From Streptomyces mangrovi (GTDB lineage Bacteria; Actinomycetota; Actinomycetes; Streptomycetales; Streptomycetaceae): DNA of 64,000 nt. A model generated the notes under the pieces. It made no database searches. It was not told the origin of the DNA and saw only the letters and a list, made by a program, of their open reading frames with translations. Position numbers and translations under genes: made by a program. The stretch is taken from NCBI RefSeq assembly GCF_900114215.1, contig NZ_FOSG01000016.1:81980-145979 (forward strand), written 5' to 3'. Positions 36,326-44,861 of the stretch are shown one piece after another (position 1 is the first letter of the stretch; every line of letters begins with the position of its first letter).

Positions 36326-36628
36326 TCACGCTGATTCGTCACTCGACTCATCGTCGTCAACGTCCCAGTTCGCAAGCATGCGCTTTCTGACCAGGTCGGC
36401 CTGGACCGTCAGAGCACCGAGTAGTTCGTACGGGTCGATTTCCTCCGTGGTCCTGAAAGACCAAGCGATCTCGCCCTCCTCATCTCGACACTTGACAAGA
36501 ATGAAGGCCGATACCGCCTCCCAGTCCTCGGGGAGAGGGTGCGCTCCCATGCCCGGCAGAACTTCCGGAAGAGGGACTCTTTCACTCATATTTCTTACCT
36601 GCTCTTCACTCGTCAGACTGGCTATCAT
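36326..36628 (-). CDS. Small acidic protein, candidate immunity to the RHS tip
   Basis: A 100-aa ORF whose ATG (36628) overlaps the RHS stop as ATGA, so the two are probably translationally coupled. A second in-frame ATG at 36589 (MSERVPLPEVL) has GCAGG about 9 nt upstream and may be the real or an additional start, giving 87 aa. That form has about 21 Asp/Glu against 7 Lys/Arg. The body FILVKCRDEEGEIAWSFRTTEE followed by YELLGALTVQADLVRKRML and an acidic tail (WDVDDDESSDESA) suggests a small beta-hairpin plus helix fold. I cannot name its family. Gene position and opposite charge suggest it neutralises the basic tip of the upstream protein; that is inference. Confidence 0.6.
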   Translation of the reverse strand: MIASLTSEEQVRNMSERVPLPEVLPGMGAHPLPEDWEAVSAFILVKCRDEEGEIAWSFRTTEEIDPYELLGALTVQADLVRKRMLANWDVDDDESSDESA

Positions 36629-39600
36629 TTCCGCTTATTCGGGTTCCCTCTTCTTCTCTGGTCCCCCTTTTCTCCTCCTCTGTCGCGACCGTTACGCCTC
36701 TCACCTCTCTCATGGCGCCCTCGCTTCGACTTTCCGGTGCTCTGCTTTTTACGCCTATGCGCAAATGAATTTATTTTGTTCCACGCGTACCGGTAAGGAC
36801 GAGTGTACTGTCGCCATCCCCAGCGCACACCACGCTTCCAAGTCGAGGTGTACTTACGCCACCCTCTTTTCCACGTCGAGGTGTACTTCTTCAACGCCTT
36901 GCGCCAGCTCCACTTGCCGTTGAGGTCGTAGCGGTTGAGCGGGTCGGCGTGAGCGTACTCGTAGGCGTTGAGGTTGCCGCCGTAGACGGGGTCGGTGGAC
37001 AGGAAGCGTCCGGTGGTGGGGTTGTAGAGGCGGACGCCCATGAGGGTGAGGCCGGTGAGGGTCTCGCTGGACCGCTGTTTGGCGCCGAGCCAGTTGTAGC
37101 GGGTGGCCGGCCGGCCCGGATGGGGGTTGCCGTACTCGTCGCTGTCCAGGACCGTCGGCGCCTGGCTGGTGTCCAGCGGGAGCTGGAGGGCCACATCACC
37201 GTGGACGGTGGACAGCTGCAGGACGGTGTCGCCGGTCTTGCCGGTGATGGCGGCCAGGTCGCCGGAGGCGGAGTCGACGTTGCGGGTCAGGGCTCCGGTG
37301 GCGGTGTCCTCCACGATCCAGCGGGGGTTGTCGCCGTCGCCGTCGTAGTGGTTGCGCTTGGACGCGGTCTGCGTCCAAGCGCTGCCGCTACCGGTCTCCA
37401 CCGTCCAGGAGCGGAAGCGTAGACCGGCATCCAGGGTCCAGGTCTGCCGCTTGCCACCAGCGGTCTGCCGGTGGACCAGGTCGTTGGCGTAGTAGCCGAT
37501 AGTGCCCTGGCCGGGGGCGGCGGTGGTACGGCCGAACGCGTCGTAGGTGTAACCGGAGTCGACGAGGCGGTCGGCGCTGTCGTAGGTGTGGCTGGTGGTG
37601 GTGCCTGCGGTGCTGGGGCAGTCTGCGCCGGGCGCGCCGGCCGCTGTGGTCTGGGCCTTGCGGTTGGTCCGGGCGTCGAAGGCGTAGCCGCGGCGGGTGC
37701 AGACCGTGTCGGCGGTGTCCTCGACGGTGGTCAGGCGGCCGATCGCGTCGTAGCGGTAGGTCTGGCCGGACCAGCCGGCGTGGCTGGTGTTCTGCCCGTG
37801 GACGGACTCGGTCACCGTGTCCGCGTAGACCAGGGTGCCGTCGCTGTCGCGGGTGTAGGTGCGCTCGGTGGTCGAGCCGGTTGTGTCCTCGGTGACAGTG
37901 AGGGTGTAGCCACCGGGCAGTTTCTCGGTGGCGACCGAGCCGTCGGCGTCGTAGGTGGACGAGAAGGCGCCGGCGACGGAGTCGGTGGTCTTCGTGGCCA
38001 GGCCGCGGGGCTCGGCGGTGTGGTCGTAGGTGTAGGTGACGGTGGACGGGACGGTGTCGGTGGCTTTCACCGGCCGGTCGAGCAGGTCGTACTCGGTGGT
38101 GGTCTTCCCGCCGTCGGCGTCGGTGTAGGAGACGAGGCGGCCGAGCCGGTCGTACGCCTTGGTGATCGTGCCGCCGGTGGGTGAGACGGTCTTGGTCTCC
38201 TGTCCGGTCTCCGGGTCGTACTCGGTGGTCGTCTCAGGTACCGCCTGCCCGATCCCGCCGGTTGTCTTCACCGTGGTGGGACGGCCGGCGTCGTCGTAGG
38301 TGTTGGTGGTGGTGCGGGTGACACCGTTCGCGCTCTCGGTGAGCTTGGCCGTGTTGCCCCACCAGTCGTACTCGGTGGTGGTGGTCGGCAGCTGGGCGGG
38401 GTTGGTCCCGCCACCGGTGATCGCTCCACCGGGCGAGACCGAGCAAACCAGGTCGGCCCACTCCGGGCGGCCGGCGCAGGCGCCGGTGCCGGTGGCCGAC
38501 CAGTAGGTCGTCACGCGGGTGGCGGCGTCGGTGCCGGTGGCGCCGGGCAGCAGCTGCTTGGTGACCCGGCCCTGCCCGTCGTACTCGGTGGTGGTGGTGA
38601 TCGCCAGGCCGCCGGGGTCCTGGATCGACTTGGTCGGCAGGCCCTTGGCCCAGTCGTAGACGGTCTGCGTCACGCGGGTCTCGCCGTGAACGGTGGGGTG
38701 CTCGCGCACCTGCGCGCCCATGGTGACCTTGGTGACCTGGTCCTTGACCGTGGCGGTGCCGTCGGTCGGGCGTCCGGCGTCGTACTCGTTGGCCGTCCAG
38801 CTCCGGGCGGTGACCGAGGTGCCGGCCGGGGCCAGGGTGGTGGTGTCCGACTTCAGGTCGGCGGTCAGGTCCACACGCCGCAGCGGCCCGAACTCCTCCA
38901 GCTCCCGGGTGCCGGTGTCGTTGTAGACCGACTTCGCCGCCAGCAGGTCGGCGCGCTCGGTCGGGGTGAGCTGGGCGATGCCCAGGTCGGCCTGGGCGGC
39001 CCGGTCCTCGGCCCTCAGTCCCAGGGCGACGGCCCGGTTGGCTGCCGACAGTTCGCGGACGGTGTTGCCGAACCGGTCGTACTCGGTGGTGGAGATGTGC
39101 CCGCCGGGTGCGGCGGAGTTGACCTCACGTCCGGAGACGCCCAGATAGTGGACCTCGGCTCGCCGGTAGGCGGCCGGAGTCAGCGCGCTGCCCGTGTGGG
39201 AGGCGGGGACTGCGTCGGCGGGGAAGACCGCGGTGGCGTCGGTGGGGGCGTCGAGCTGGCCCCAGTTCCTGACGTCGTTCGTGCCCATGTTGTACGGGGC
39301 GACGGCGCTGCCGGTCAGGGGCACGTCGTAGACGACGCTGGTGGCCGCCTCTCCCTCGACCGTGCCGGTGGTGCCCTGCTTCAGACCCGGCCGGGTGGCC
39401 TTCAGCAGCATGCCCTCACCGGCGGTCGAGGCACTGCCGGCCTTGCCGTAGGCGAAGGTCCACGGCAGCTCACCGGGCGGGGTGAGCTGGGTGACCCGCC
39501 CCGCGGCGTCGTAGGCGTACTCGGTCTTCAGCGCCGGGGTGATCAGCGGGTTCCATGCCTGGCGCAGCCGGCCGGAGGCGTCGTAGGCGTAGGTCTGCAC

Positions 39601-42600
39601 CGCCTTGGCGGTGGCGTTCGCCGCTCCGGGGGCGGTGGACCACAACCGCAGCTCCTTCACCTGGCCGCTGTGGTCGCCGAAGGCTTCGGCGGTGGCGGTG
39701 GTGGAGGTGGCGTAGACGAACTCCAGCGCGCGGCAGCCCTTGGTCGCCGGGTCCGCGGTGCAGGCCGCGGCCGTGACGGCCGAGGTAGGGGCGATGACGC
39801 GCTTGGGGCGGGCGAGCTTCTTGCCCTCGACGGTCACCGTCTCGGAGACGATGGTGGTGGTGGAGTTGGTCAGACCGTCCAGCAGGGTGGAGGAGACCTG
39901 CCAGGTGGTGGCCGCCGTGTCGGGTTTGGTGAAGGTGGTGACCGTGCCCTCGGTGTCGGTGAGGGTGAAGGAGCCGGTCACGCTGCCCTTCAGGGTCAGA
40001 TCCTCCGCCCCGGGCTCGGGGATCCAGCCGTTCTTCGCGGCGTTGGCGGTGAAGTGGATCGCGTCACCCCCCTCCAGCACCACGTCCACGGCCGTGTCCG
40101 AGATCCTGCGCAGGTGGGTGTAGTCGGAGTCGGTCAGCTCCGCGGCCGTGCCGGTCACCCACTCCTTGCCGAAGATCGGTGCCTGCCCCTCCTGCGTCGC
40201 GCCCTTGTCGGGGGTGCGGGAGGAGGCGGTACGGGTCACCGACATGTCGAAGTGGGAGGCGTCGGTGACGGAGAGGGTGTAGTCGCCGGTGAGGAGGTTG
40301 ACCGAGCCGGGGCCAACCTCGCTGGTGGCGGCTCCGGTGGCGTTGCGGTCGATGACGACGGTCAGCGGTTCGGTGGCGCCGGAGGCGCTGCCCGAGCCGG
40401 TGAAGTCGGCCTTGATCTGCACCGATCCGTCGGGGTCGACGGTGTCGGTGGCGTTCCACGCCAGCGGTGCGTTCCTGCCGTTCGTCAGCGGCACCGGCCA
40501 GGCGGTCAGCGCCGTGCCGCCCGAGGTGACGTCCCCGGCCGGGATGCGCGTCCAGTCGTCGGCCTCGGAGCGGCGCCAGGAGAAGGACACGGCGTCGTAC
40601 TTGGAGCCGTCGGCCTCGGCGACCAGCGGCAGGCGGCGGGCGGTGCGCTCGCCGTCGGCCGGCTGGAGGAAGCCGCCGGGTCCGGCGTGGAAGGTGTACT
40701 CGATCGCGTCGGACTTGTTGTCGGCCTTGTCCACCGCCCGCACCTGGAGGGTGTGGGTGCCGTCCTTGGGCGGGGCGATGGAGAGGGCCTTGGCGGCGGT
40801 GGAGCCGCCGGTGGCGACCTTGGTCCAGGTCACGCCGTCCAGCGTCCACTCCAGCCAGTTGTGGTCGCTGTCGGCGGGCGGGGTGACGGTGAAGGCGCCG
40901 GCCTGCCCGGCGCCCTTGACCCAGGAGCCCGACGGGTAGTCTGTGGAAGTGATCTTGGTGGGGGCGGAGGGTGCCGTGGTGTCGACGGTGAAGGTCTTCC
41001 ACGCCGACCAGCCGGTGTTGTAGTGCGCCCCGTCGTACGGGCTGGTGCGGAACTTGTAGGTCTTGCCGTTGGCCAGCACCCCGGCGGGGACCGTGACGGA
41101 GGCGACCTGGCCGCTGGGCACGTACTTGGAGACGATCACATCGCCGACCTGGGTGTTGGTGGCGGCATCGAAGATCTGGAAGGTGCCGTTGACCTTGTCC
41201 CCGTCGGCGTCGACGAAGGTGTCGCGCAGGGTGGGCGTGGTGGTGTTGACCGTGTAGGCGCCGCCGTAGGAGAAGTACGGCGGGCCGGCCTCCTGCTTGG
41301 TGCCGGTGCGCGGCCGGTAGTTGTAGTTCACCACCAGCTTCGGCGGGTTGGCGGCGGCGTTGGCGGAGCTGACCTGCTTCCAGTGGGTCGTCGCGTCGGT
41401 GGCGGCGCGCAGGCCCATGTGGCCGCGGGAGGTCTTCGCCGACGCCCACGTCTGCACCAGACCGGTCACGTCGGCGTTGATCCAGCCCGCCCCGCCGCAG
41501 GCCGCGCGGCCCTTGGTCTCGGTGGAGGAGTGGCGCTGGGCGACCCAGGAGGGCTGGCTGGTCCACCGGGTGGCGGTGGAGGGGGCGCCGGTCTCCCAGA
41601 TCGTCCACTCGTACGGCTTGCAGTCGGAGTTGCCGGAGTGGACGTTCCACAGCGACAGCTTCGCGCTGGAGACCAGCGCGTCGGAGATCGGCGCGGTGTT
41701 CCAGGAGATGAACGACCGCGACAGCCTCGTGGTGCCGTCCGGGTTTGTGGTGCCCGGGTTGCCCAGGTGCAGCTCGGTGTTGGTGGACCAGTCGGTGGTC
41801 TCACCGCGCTTGACCAGGGTGTCGAAGACGTTGGACAGCGCCGAGGTGGAGGGGTCCACCGTCACCGGGTACTTGGTCTCCGGGTCGGCGAGGAAGTCGG
41901 CGTCGGGGGTGATGACCAGGTCGACGCCGTCGCCGGTCTCGACGACCTTCCAGTCGACCTTCGCCCGGTTGGTGTGCTCGCCGGAGACCTCGTCCACGGC
42001 GGCGTCCCACATCACCGGTGCGGGCATCACCGCCCGCTTCTTCCTGCCCGAGGCGGCGTCGGTGAACAGCAGGCTGCCGTCCCTGTGCTGCTTGACCTTC
42101 AGCCCGTCGGTCTTCAGCGGCAGCGTGTAGGAGTAGTCCGCCGCGGCCGGGCGCTTGTTGATCTCGACGAACTGCTCGAACCCGGTCCGGGTGGCCTCCA
42201 CGACCACATCGGCGTCCGGCAGCGCACCGGCGTAGGTGGCGCGGGTGCCCTCCAGGGTCGGGGCGGGCAGGCCGCCCTTCCACTGCAGGGTGATCCGCTC
42301 ATCCCCCTCCCCCAGCGTCACCAGGTCGCGGGCCGGGGCCTTCTCCGCCGCCGCCGGGGACTTGGGCAGCGCACCGCCCTTGCCCGCCAGGCTCAGCCCC
42401 GCCGGGTGGGCGGCGGCCTCCACCGATCCGTCCGACCGCCGCACCAGATCGACATCGACCTTGACCCACTCGCCGTCGCGCTGGAAACGGACCGGGCCGG
42501 CCGACAGCTCGGTGGTCAGACTGCCGTCCTCGTTCACCCACGTCGTCGAGGTCTCCGTCCGTTCACTCAGCGCCTCGACCCGCCGGCCCGACAACCGGGC

Positions 42601-42846
42601 GGCCACCTTCGCCGACGGGATGTCCGCGGCGCTCCGCGGCCCCTTCCCGCTCTCCGGCCGGGCCGGGGCCTGGGTCTTCTTCGCCGGGAGCGCGACGGCC
42701 TGGCCCGACGTGGCGACGACGAGCGCCGTCTCGGCGGTGATCAGGGCCGCGGCGGCCAGGGCTATACGGGGCAGCAGACGTCTGCGGCGCTGCAGCGCCA
42801 GCACGGACCCCTCCCACTCCTCGGGCGGGGGTGTGTGGTCTCTCAC
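36625..42846 (-). CDS. Secreted RHS/YD-repeat protein with variable basic tip (putative polymorphic toxin)
   Basis: About 2,073 aa. I prefer GTG 42846 (VRDHTPPPEEWEG); an ATG at 42942 adds 32 residues. A Sec-type signal (RRRRLLPRIALAAAALITAET ... AVALPA) covers the first ~55 residues. Then come beta-rich modules, including a DNRLRE-like domain (TELHLGNPGTTNPDGTTRLS through GHMGLRAATD) and Ig-like segments. About 1,000 residues of YD repeats follow (TTEYDWWGNTAKL, TYDDAGRPT, TKAYDRLGRLVSYTDADG). The RHS core end is GVRLYNPTTGRFLSTDP and LNAYEYAHADPLNRYDLNG. The final 96 residues (36628-36915) are a distinct module with 36 Lys/Arg, 8 Trp and three related 11-residue units. RHS shells encapsulate C-terminal toxins; the activity of this tip is unknown and no HINT, RNase or ADP-ribosylating motif is visible. 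Confidence 0.85.
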   Translation of the reverse strand: MRDHTPPPEEWEGSVLALQRRRRLLPRIALAAAALITAETALVVATSGQAVALPAKKTQAPARPESGKGPRSAADIPSAKVAARLSGRRVEALSERTETSTTWVNEDGSLTTELSAGPVRFQRDGEWVKVDVDLVRRSDGSVEAAAHPAGLSLAGKGGALPKSPAAAEKAPARDLVTLGEGDERITLQWKGGLPAPTLEGTRATYAGALPDADVVVEATRTGFEQFVEINKRPAAADYSYTLPLKTDGLKVKQHRDGSLLFTDAASGRKKRAVMPAPVMWDAAVDEVSGEHTNRAKVDWKVVETGDGVDLVITPDADFLADPETKYPVTVDPSTSALSNVFDTLVKRGETTDWSTNTELHLGNPGTTNPDGTTRLSRSFISWNTAPISDALVSSAKLSLWNVHSGNSDCKPYEWTIWETGAPSTATRWTSQPSWVAQRHSSTETKGRAACGGAGWINADVTGLVQTWASAKTSRGHMGLRAATDATTHWKQVSSANAAANPPKLVVNYNYRPRTGTKQEAGPPYFSYGGAYTVNTTTPTLRDTFVDADGDKVNGTFQIFDAATNTQVGDVIVSKYVPSGQVASVTVPAGVLANGKTYKFRTSPYDGAHYNTGWSAWKTFTVDTTAPSAPTKITSTDYPSGSWVKGAGQAGAFTVTPPADSDHNWLEWTLDGVTWTKVATGGSTAAKALSIAPPKDGTHTLQVRAVDKADNKSDAIEYTFHAGPGGFLQPADGERTARRLPLVAEADGSKYDAVSFSWRRSEADDWTRIPAGDVTSGGTALTAWPVPLTNGRNAPLAWNATDTVDPDGSVQIKADFTGSGSASGATEPLTVVIDRNATGAATSEVGPGSVNLLTGDYTLSVTDASHFDMSVTRTASSRTPDKGATQEGQAPIFGKEWVTGTAAELTDSDYTHLRRISDTAVDVVLEGGDAIHFTANAAKNGWIPEPGAEDLTLKGSVTGSFTLTDTEGTVTTFTKPDTAATTWQVSSTLLDGLTNSTTTIVSETVTVEGKKLARPKRVIAPTSAVTAAACTADPATKGCRALEFVYATSTTATAEAFGDHSGQVKELRLWSTAPGAANATAKAVQTYAYDASGRLRQAWNPLITPALKTEYAYDAAGRVTQLTPPGELPWTFAYGKAGSASTAGEGMLLKATRPGLKQGTTGTVEGEAATSVVYDVPLTGSAVAPYNMGTNDVRNWGQLDAPTDATAVFPADAVPASHTGSALTPAAYRRAEVHYLGVSGREVNSAAPGGHISTTEYDRFGNTVRELSAANRAVALGLRAEDRAAQADLGIAQLTPTERADLLAAKSVYNDTGTRELEEFGPLRRVDLTADLKSDTTTLAPAGTSVTARSWTANEYDAGRPTDGTATVKDQVTKVTMGAQVREHPTVHGETRVTQTVYDWAKGLPTKSIQDPGGLAITTTTEYDGQGRVTKQLLPGATGTDAATRVTTYWSATGTGACAGRPEWADLVCSVSPGGAITGGGTNPAQLPTTTTEYDWWGNTAKLTESANGVTRTTTNTYDDAGRPTTVKTTGGIGQAVPETTTEYDPETGQETKTVSPTGGTITKAYDRLGRLVSYTDADGGKTTTEYDLLDRPVKATDTVPSTVTYTYDHTAEPRGLATKTTDSVAGAFSSTYDADGSVATEKLPGGYTLTVTEDTTGSTTERTYTRDSDGTLVYADTVTESVHGQNTSHAGWSGQTYRYDAIGRLTTVEDTADTVCTRRGYAFDARTNRKAQTTAAGAPGADCPSTAGTTTSHTYDSADRLVDSGYTYDAFGRTTAAPGQGTIGYYANDLVHRQTAGGKRQTWTLDAGLRFRSWTVETGSGSAWTQTASKRNHYDGDGDNPRWIVEDTATGALTRNVDSASGDLAAITGKTGDTVLQLSTVHGDVALQLPLDTSQAPTVLDSDEYGNPHPGRPATRYNWLGAKQRSSETLTGLTLMGVRLYNPTTGRFLSTDPVYGGNLNAYEYAHADPLNRYDLNGKWSWRKALKKYTSTWKRGWRKYTSTWKRGVRWGWRQYTRPYRYAWNKINSFAHRRKKQSTGKSKRGRHERGERRNGRDRGGEKGDQRRRGNPNKRK
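36628..36915 (-). other. Low-GC variable C-terminal module of the RHS gene
   Basis: Marks the 96 tip codons after the RHS core. Codon use shifts: ATA, AAT, TTT and AAA appear in 36745-36780, and only 25 of 60 bases in 36721-36780 are G or C, in a genome near 70% G+C. The 5' part encodes tandem KYTSTWKRG units, seen as a direct DNA repeat (GTCGAGGTGTACTT) about 33 nt apart near 36842 and 36875. Confidence 0.75.
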
Positions 42847-43004
42847 CGGGTGTGCCCTTCTTCTCGGCAGCGCAGGTCGCCGCTGATCCGACCACCGGTC
42901 CGACCACAAATGAAGTGAGATCTTCACCGATTCCGCGTACAACTTCCCACAGGCTTCACAAGCGCCGGGTACTCCTCAACTCCCGCCGTCGCAAGGAGGG
43001 TTGA

Positions 43005-44249
43005 ATGACCACCGGAAAGCGGGGCCGCATCCGGGCGCCGCAGAGTTCGTGGATCGCCTTCGGGACGGTCGCCCTGGTGATCGCCGGATCGCTCACCCTG
43101 GTCGCGCTGGACGTGCTCAGCCAGCCGCTGAGCCGCCGTACGGTGATCACCGGCCTCCTGTTGCTGATCGTCCTGCCCGCCGTGCTGCTCGGCCAGTACG
43201 CTCCTCCCCCCTACCGGCTCCCCTACCGATGGCGGTGGTGGCTGCTGGGCGCGCAGGCACTGCTGACCTATCTGCCGATTCTGCTCTTCCCCAGCCCCTG
43301 GCTGAGCCTGCTGGGCTTTCTGGCCGGAGCGGTCCTGCTGACCGTCCCCCCGCCCTCCTCGGTGGTGATCGCGGCCGGTGTCGTCGCCAGCGGGCCGCTG
43401 CTGGCCGGGGCGCTGGTCGACACCCCGCGCAGCTCCCTGAACGTGCTGGTGTCCAGTGTGATCACGGCCAGCAGTGTCTACGGCGTGGCGCACCTGGCCC
43501 TGCTCGCCTCCCGGACGCAGGCCGCTCAGGCCCAGGCCGCCCGGCTGGTCGAGCAGCGCGAACGCGACCGGGTCGCCCGGGACCTGCACGATCTGCTGGG
43601 GTCCTCGCTGGTGTCTATAGCGGTCCGGTGCGAGTCCGCACTGCGCCGGGTGGAGTCCTGGGAAGCGGGCTCGCCCGCTTCCCAGGACTCCACCCGGCGC
43701 ACGCTGGCCGAGACCGCGGCGCTGGCCCGCCGTACGCACGCCGAGGTGCGGGCGGTGGCGCACGGGCGGTTGTCGGTGTCGCTGCAGGCCGAGATCTTCC
43801 ACGCCCGGCGGCTGCTCACCCAGGCCGGCATCACCACCCGCGTCACCGCCTCGCCGGACAGCCGGCTGTCGCCGGCCGTGGGCAACTGCCTGGGCGCGGT
43901 GCTGCGGGAGGCAACCGGCAACCTCCTGCGGCACAGCCGGGCCGCGAACTGCGAGATCGTCGTGAACGAGCACGGCGGGCGGGTGGAACTCACCGTCGCC
44001 AACGACGGCGCTCCGCGCCACCGGCCGCCCGCCGGTACGGGGCTGGCCGGCCTGGCTGCCCGGGCGGCGGTGCTCGGCGGCGCCCTGACCTTCACCGCCG
44101 GGGACGGATCGTTCCGGCTGTCGGTCGTGCTGCCGCTAGATCCAGCCGTTGCGCTCGGCGATCCTGACGGCGTCGACGAGGGTGCGGGCGTGGAGTTTGC
44201 CCACCGCGGAAGATATGCGGTTGCGCACCGTACCCACGCCGAGGAATAG
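43005..44249 (+). CDS. NarL/DesK-type sensor histidine kinase (3' end overlaps its regulator)
   Basis: A 414-aa membrane kinase. ATG at 43005 with a strong AAGGAGG. About six membrane segments lie in residues 15-170. A short coiled segment (TQAAQAQAARLVEQRERDRV) leads to the HisKA_3 motif RDLHDLLGSS with phospho-acceptor His195. The dimerisation hairpin loop (VESWEAGSPASQDSTRR) is encoded by a perfect inverted repeat. The HATPase domain shows GAVLREATGNLLRHS (N box) and GTGLAGLAARAAVLGGALTF (G box). Homology ends near LSVVLPL. The last ~37 codons run antisense through the end of the response-regulator gene, so the natural stop was probably lost. Signal unknown. Confidence 0.83.
   Translation: MTTGKRGRIRAPQSSWIAFGTVALVIAGSLTLVALDVLSQPLSRRTVITGLLLLIVLPAVLLGQYAPPPYRLPYRWRWWLLGAQALLTYLPILLFPSPWLSLLGFLAGAVLLTVPPPSSVVIAAGVVASGPLLAGALVDTPRSSLNVLVSSVITASSVYGVAHLALLASRTQAAQAQAARLVEQRERDRVARDLHDLLGSSLVSIAVRCESALRRVESWEAGSPASQDSTRRTLAETAALARRTHAEVRAVAHGRLSVSLQAEIFHARRLLTQAGITTRVTASPDSRLSPAVGNCLGAVLREATGNLLRHSRAANCEIVVNEHGGRVELTVANDGAPRHRPPAGTGLAGLAARAAVLGGALTFTAGDGSFRLSVVLPLDPAVALGDPDGVDEGAGVEFAHRGRYAVAHRTHAEE
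43643..43700. repeat. Perfect 27-bp inverted repeat inside the kinase gene
   Basis: 43643-43669 is perfectly complementary to 43674-43700, with loop CTCG. It lies wholly within the coding sequence, in the segment linking the two DHp helices. Confidence 0.9.
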
Positions 44250-44741
44250 CTCCGCGGCGATTTCCCGGGCCCCCGCCCCGCCCGCGGACAGTCGCAGCAC
44301 CTCGGCCTCACGCGCGGTCAGCGGGTTCTCCCCCAGTTCCGAGCTCTGTTCGGCCAGACGGGGGTCGACGGCCCGCCCCCCGGCCGCGACGGTGCGCACT
44401 GCCGAGGCGAGCTCACCCGGCGTGGCGGTCTTCAGCAGATAGCCCGCCGCTCCGGCGTCCAGGGCCCTGCGTAACAGTCCGGGGCGGTCCAGCGCGGTGA
44501 GCATCAGGCAGCGGCATGCCGGAAGCCTCTCGCGCAGCCGTGCGGCCACCGAGATGCCGTCCAGACCGGGCAGGTCGATGTCGAGGACCGCGACATCGGG
44601 CCCGTGCCGCAGGGCCGCCTCCAGCGCGGACGGGCCGTCGGCCGCCTGCCCGGCGACCTCGATGCCCAGTTGTCCGTCCAGGATCTCCGCCAGTCCCGCC
44701 CGCACCACGTGCATGTCCTCGGCGACCAGCACTTTGATCAT
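44136..44741 (-). CDS. NarL/LuxR-family response regulator
   Basis: A 201-aa regulator. The receiver domain starts IKVLVAEDMHVVRAGLAEIL with acidic residues E8/D9 and the phospho-acceptor Asp54 in VAVLDIDLPGLDG. Thr and Lys of the switch are in LMLTALD and GYLLKTATPGEL. The LuxR-type helix-turn-helix is NPLTAREAEVLRLSAGGAGA, REIAAELFLGVGTVRNRIS and AVRIAERNGWI at the natural C-terminus. It faces the kinase gene tail to tail with a 114-nt overlap, instead of the usual co-directional order. It probably pairs with that kinase. Confidence 0.88.
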   Translation of the reverse strand: MIKVLVAEDMHVVRAGLAEILDGQLGIEVAGQAADGPSALEAALRHGPDVAVLDIDLPGLDGISVAARLRERLPACRCLMLTALDRPGLLRRALDAGAAGYLLKTATPGELASAVRTVAAGGRAVDPRLAEQSSELGENPLTAREAEVLRLSAGGAGAREIAAELFLGVGTVRNRISSAVGKLHARTLVDAVRIAERNGWI

Positions 44742-44790
44742 GGGGTCAGTATGCCCGCCCGTCCCCCACCAACCGGCCCCGCACAGCAGC

Positions 44791-44822
44791 GGGCCCGCCC
44801 TCCTGGAGAAGGGGGCGGGCCC
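44791..44822 (-). terminator. Terminator after hflX
   Basis: 10-bp perfect stem (44791-44800 with 44813-44822), 12-nt loop, 40 nt past the hflX stop and upstream of the response-regulator gene. Confidence 0.6.
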
Positions 44823-44861
44823 GGTGTGCGTGTTGTCGCGAAGCGCGTGCGGTGCCGGGGG

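Noticed and set aside
36625..42846. Teneurin-type or HINT-processed toxin ending in the RHS tip
   Set aside because: No HINT motif or known nuclease, deaminase or ADP-ribosyl motif is visible after the RHS core, so I left the activity unassigned.
38686..42918. 1,410-codon open frame on the plus strand opposite the RHS gene
   Set aside because: It is a GC-bias shadow: low-complexity Gly/Val/Arg/Gln sequence with no domain, fully antisense to a clear RHS/YD protein.
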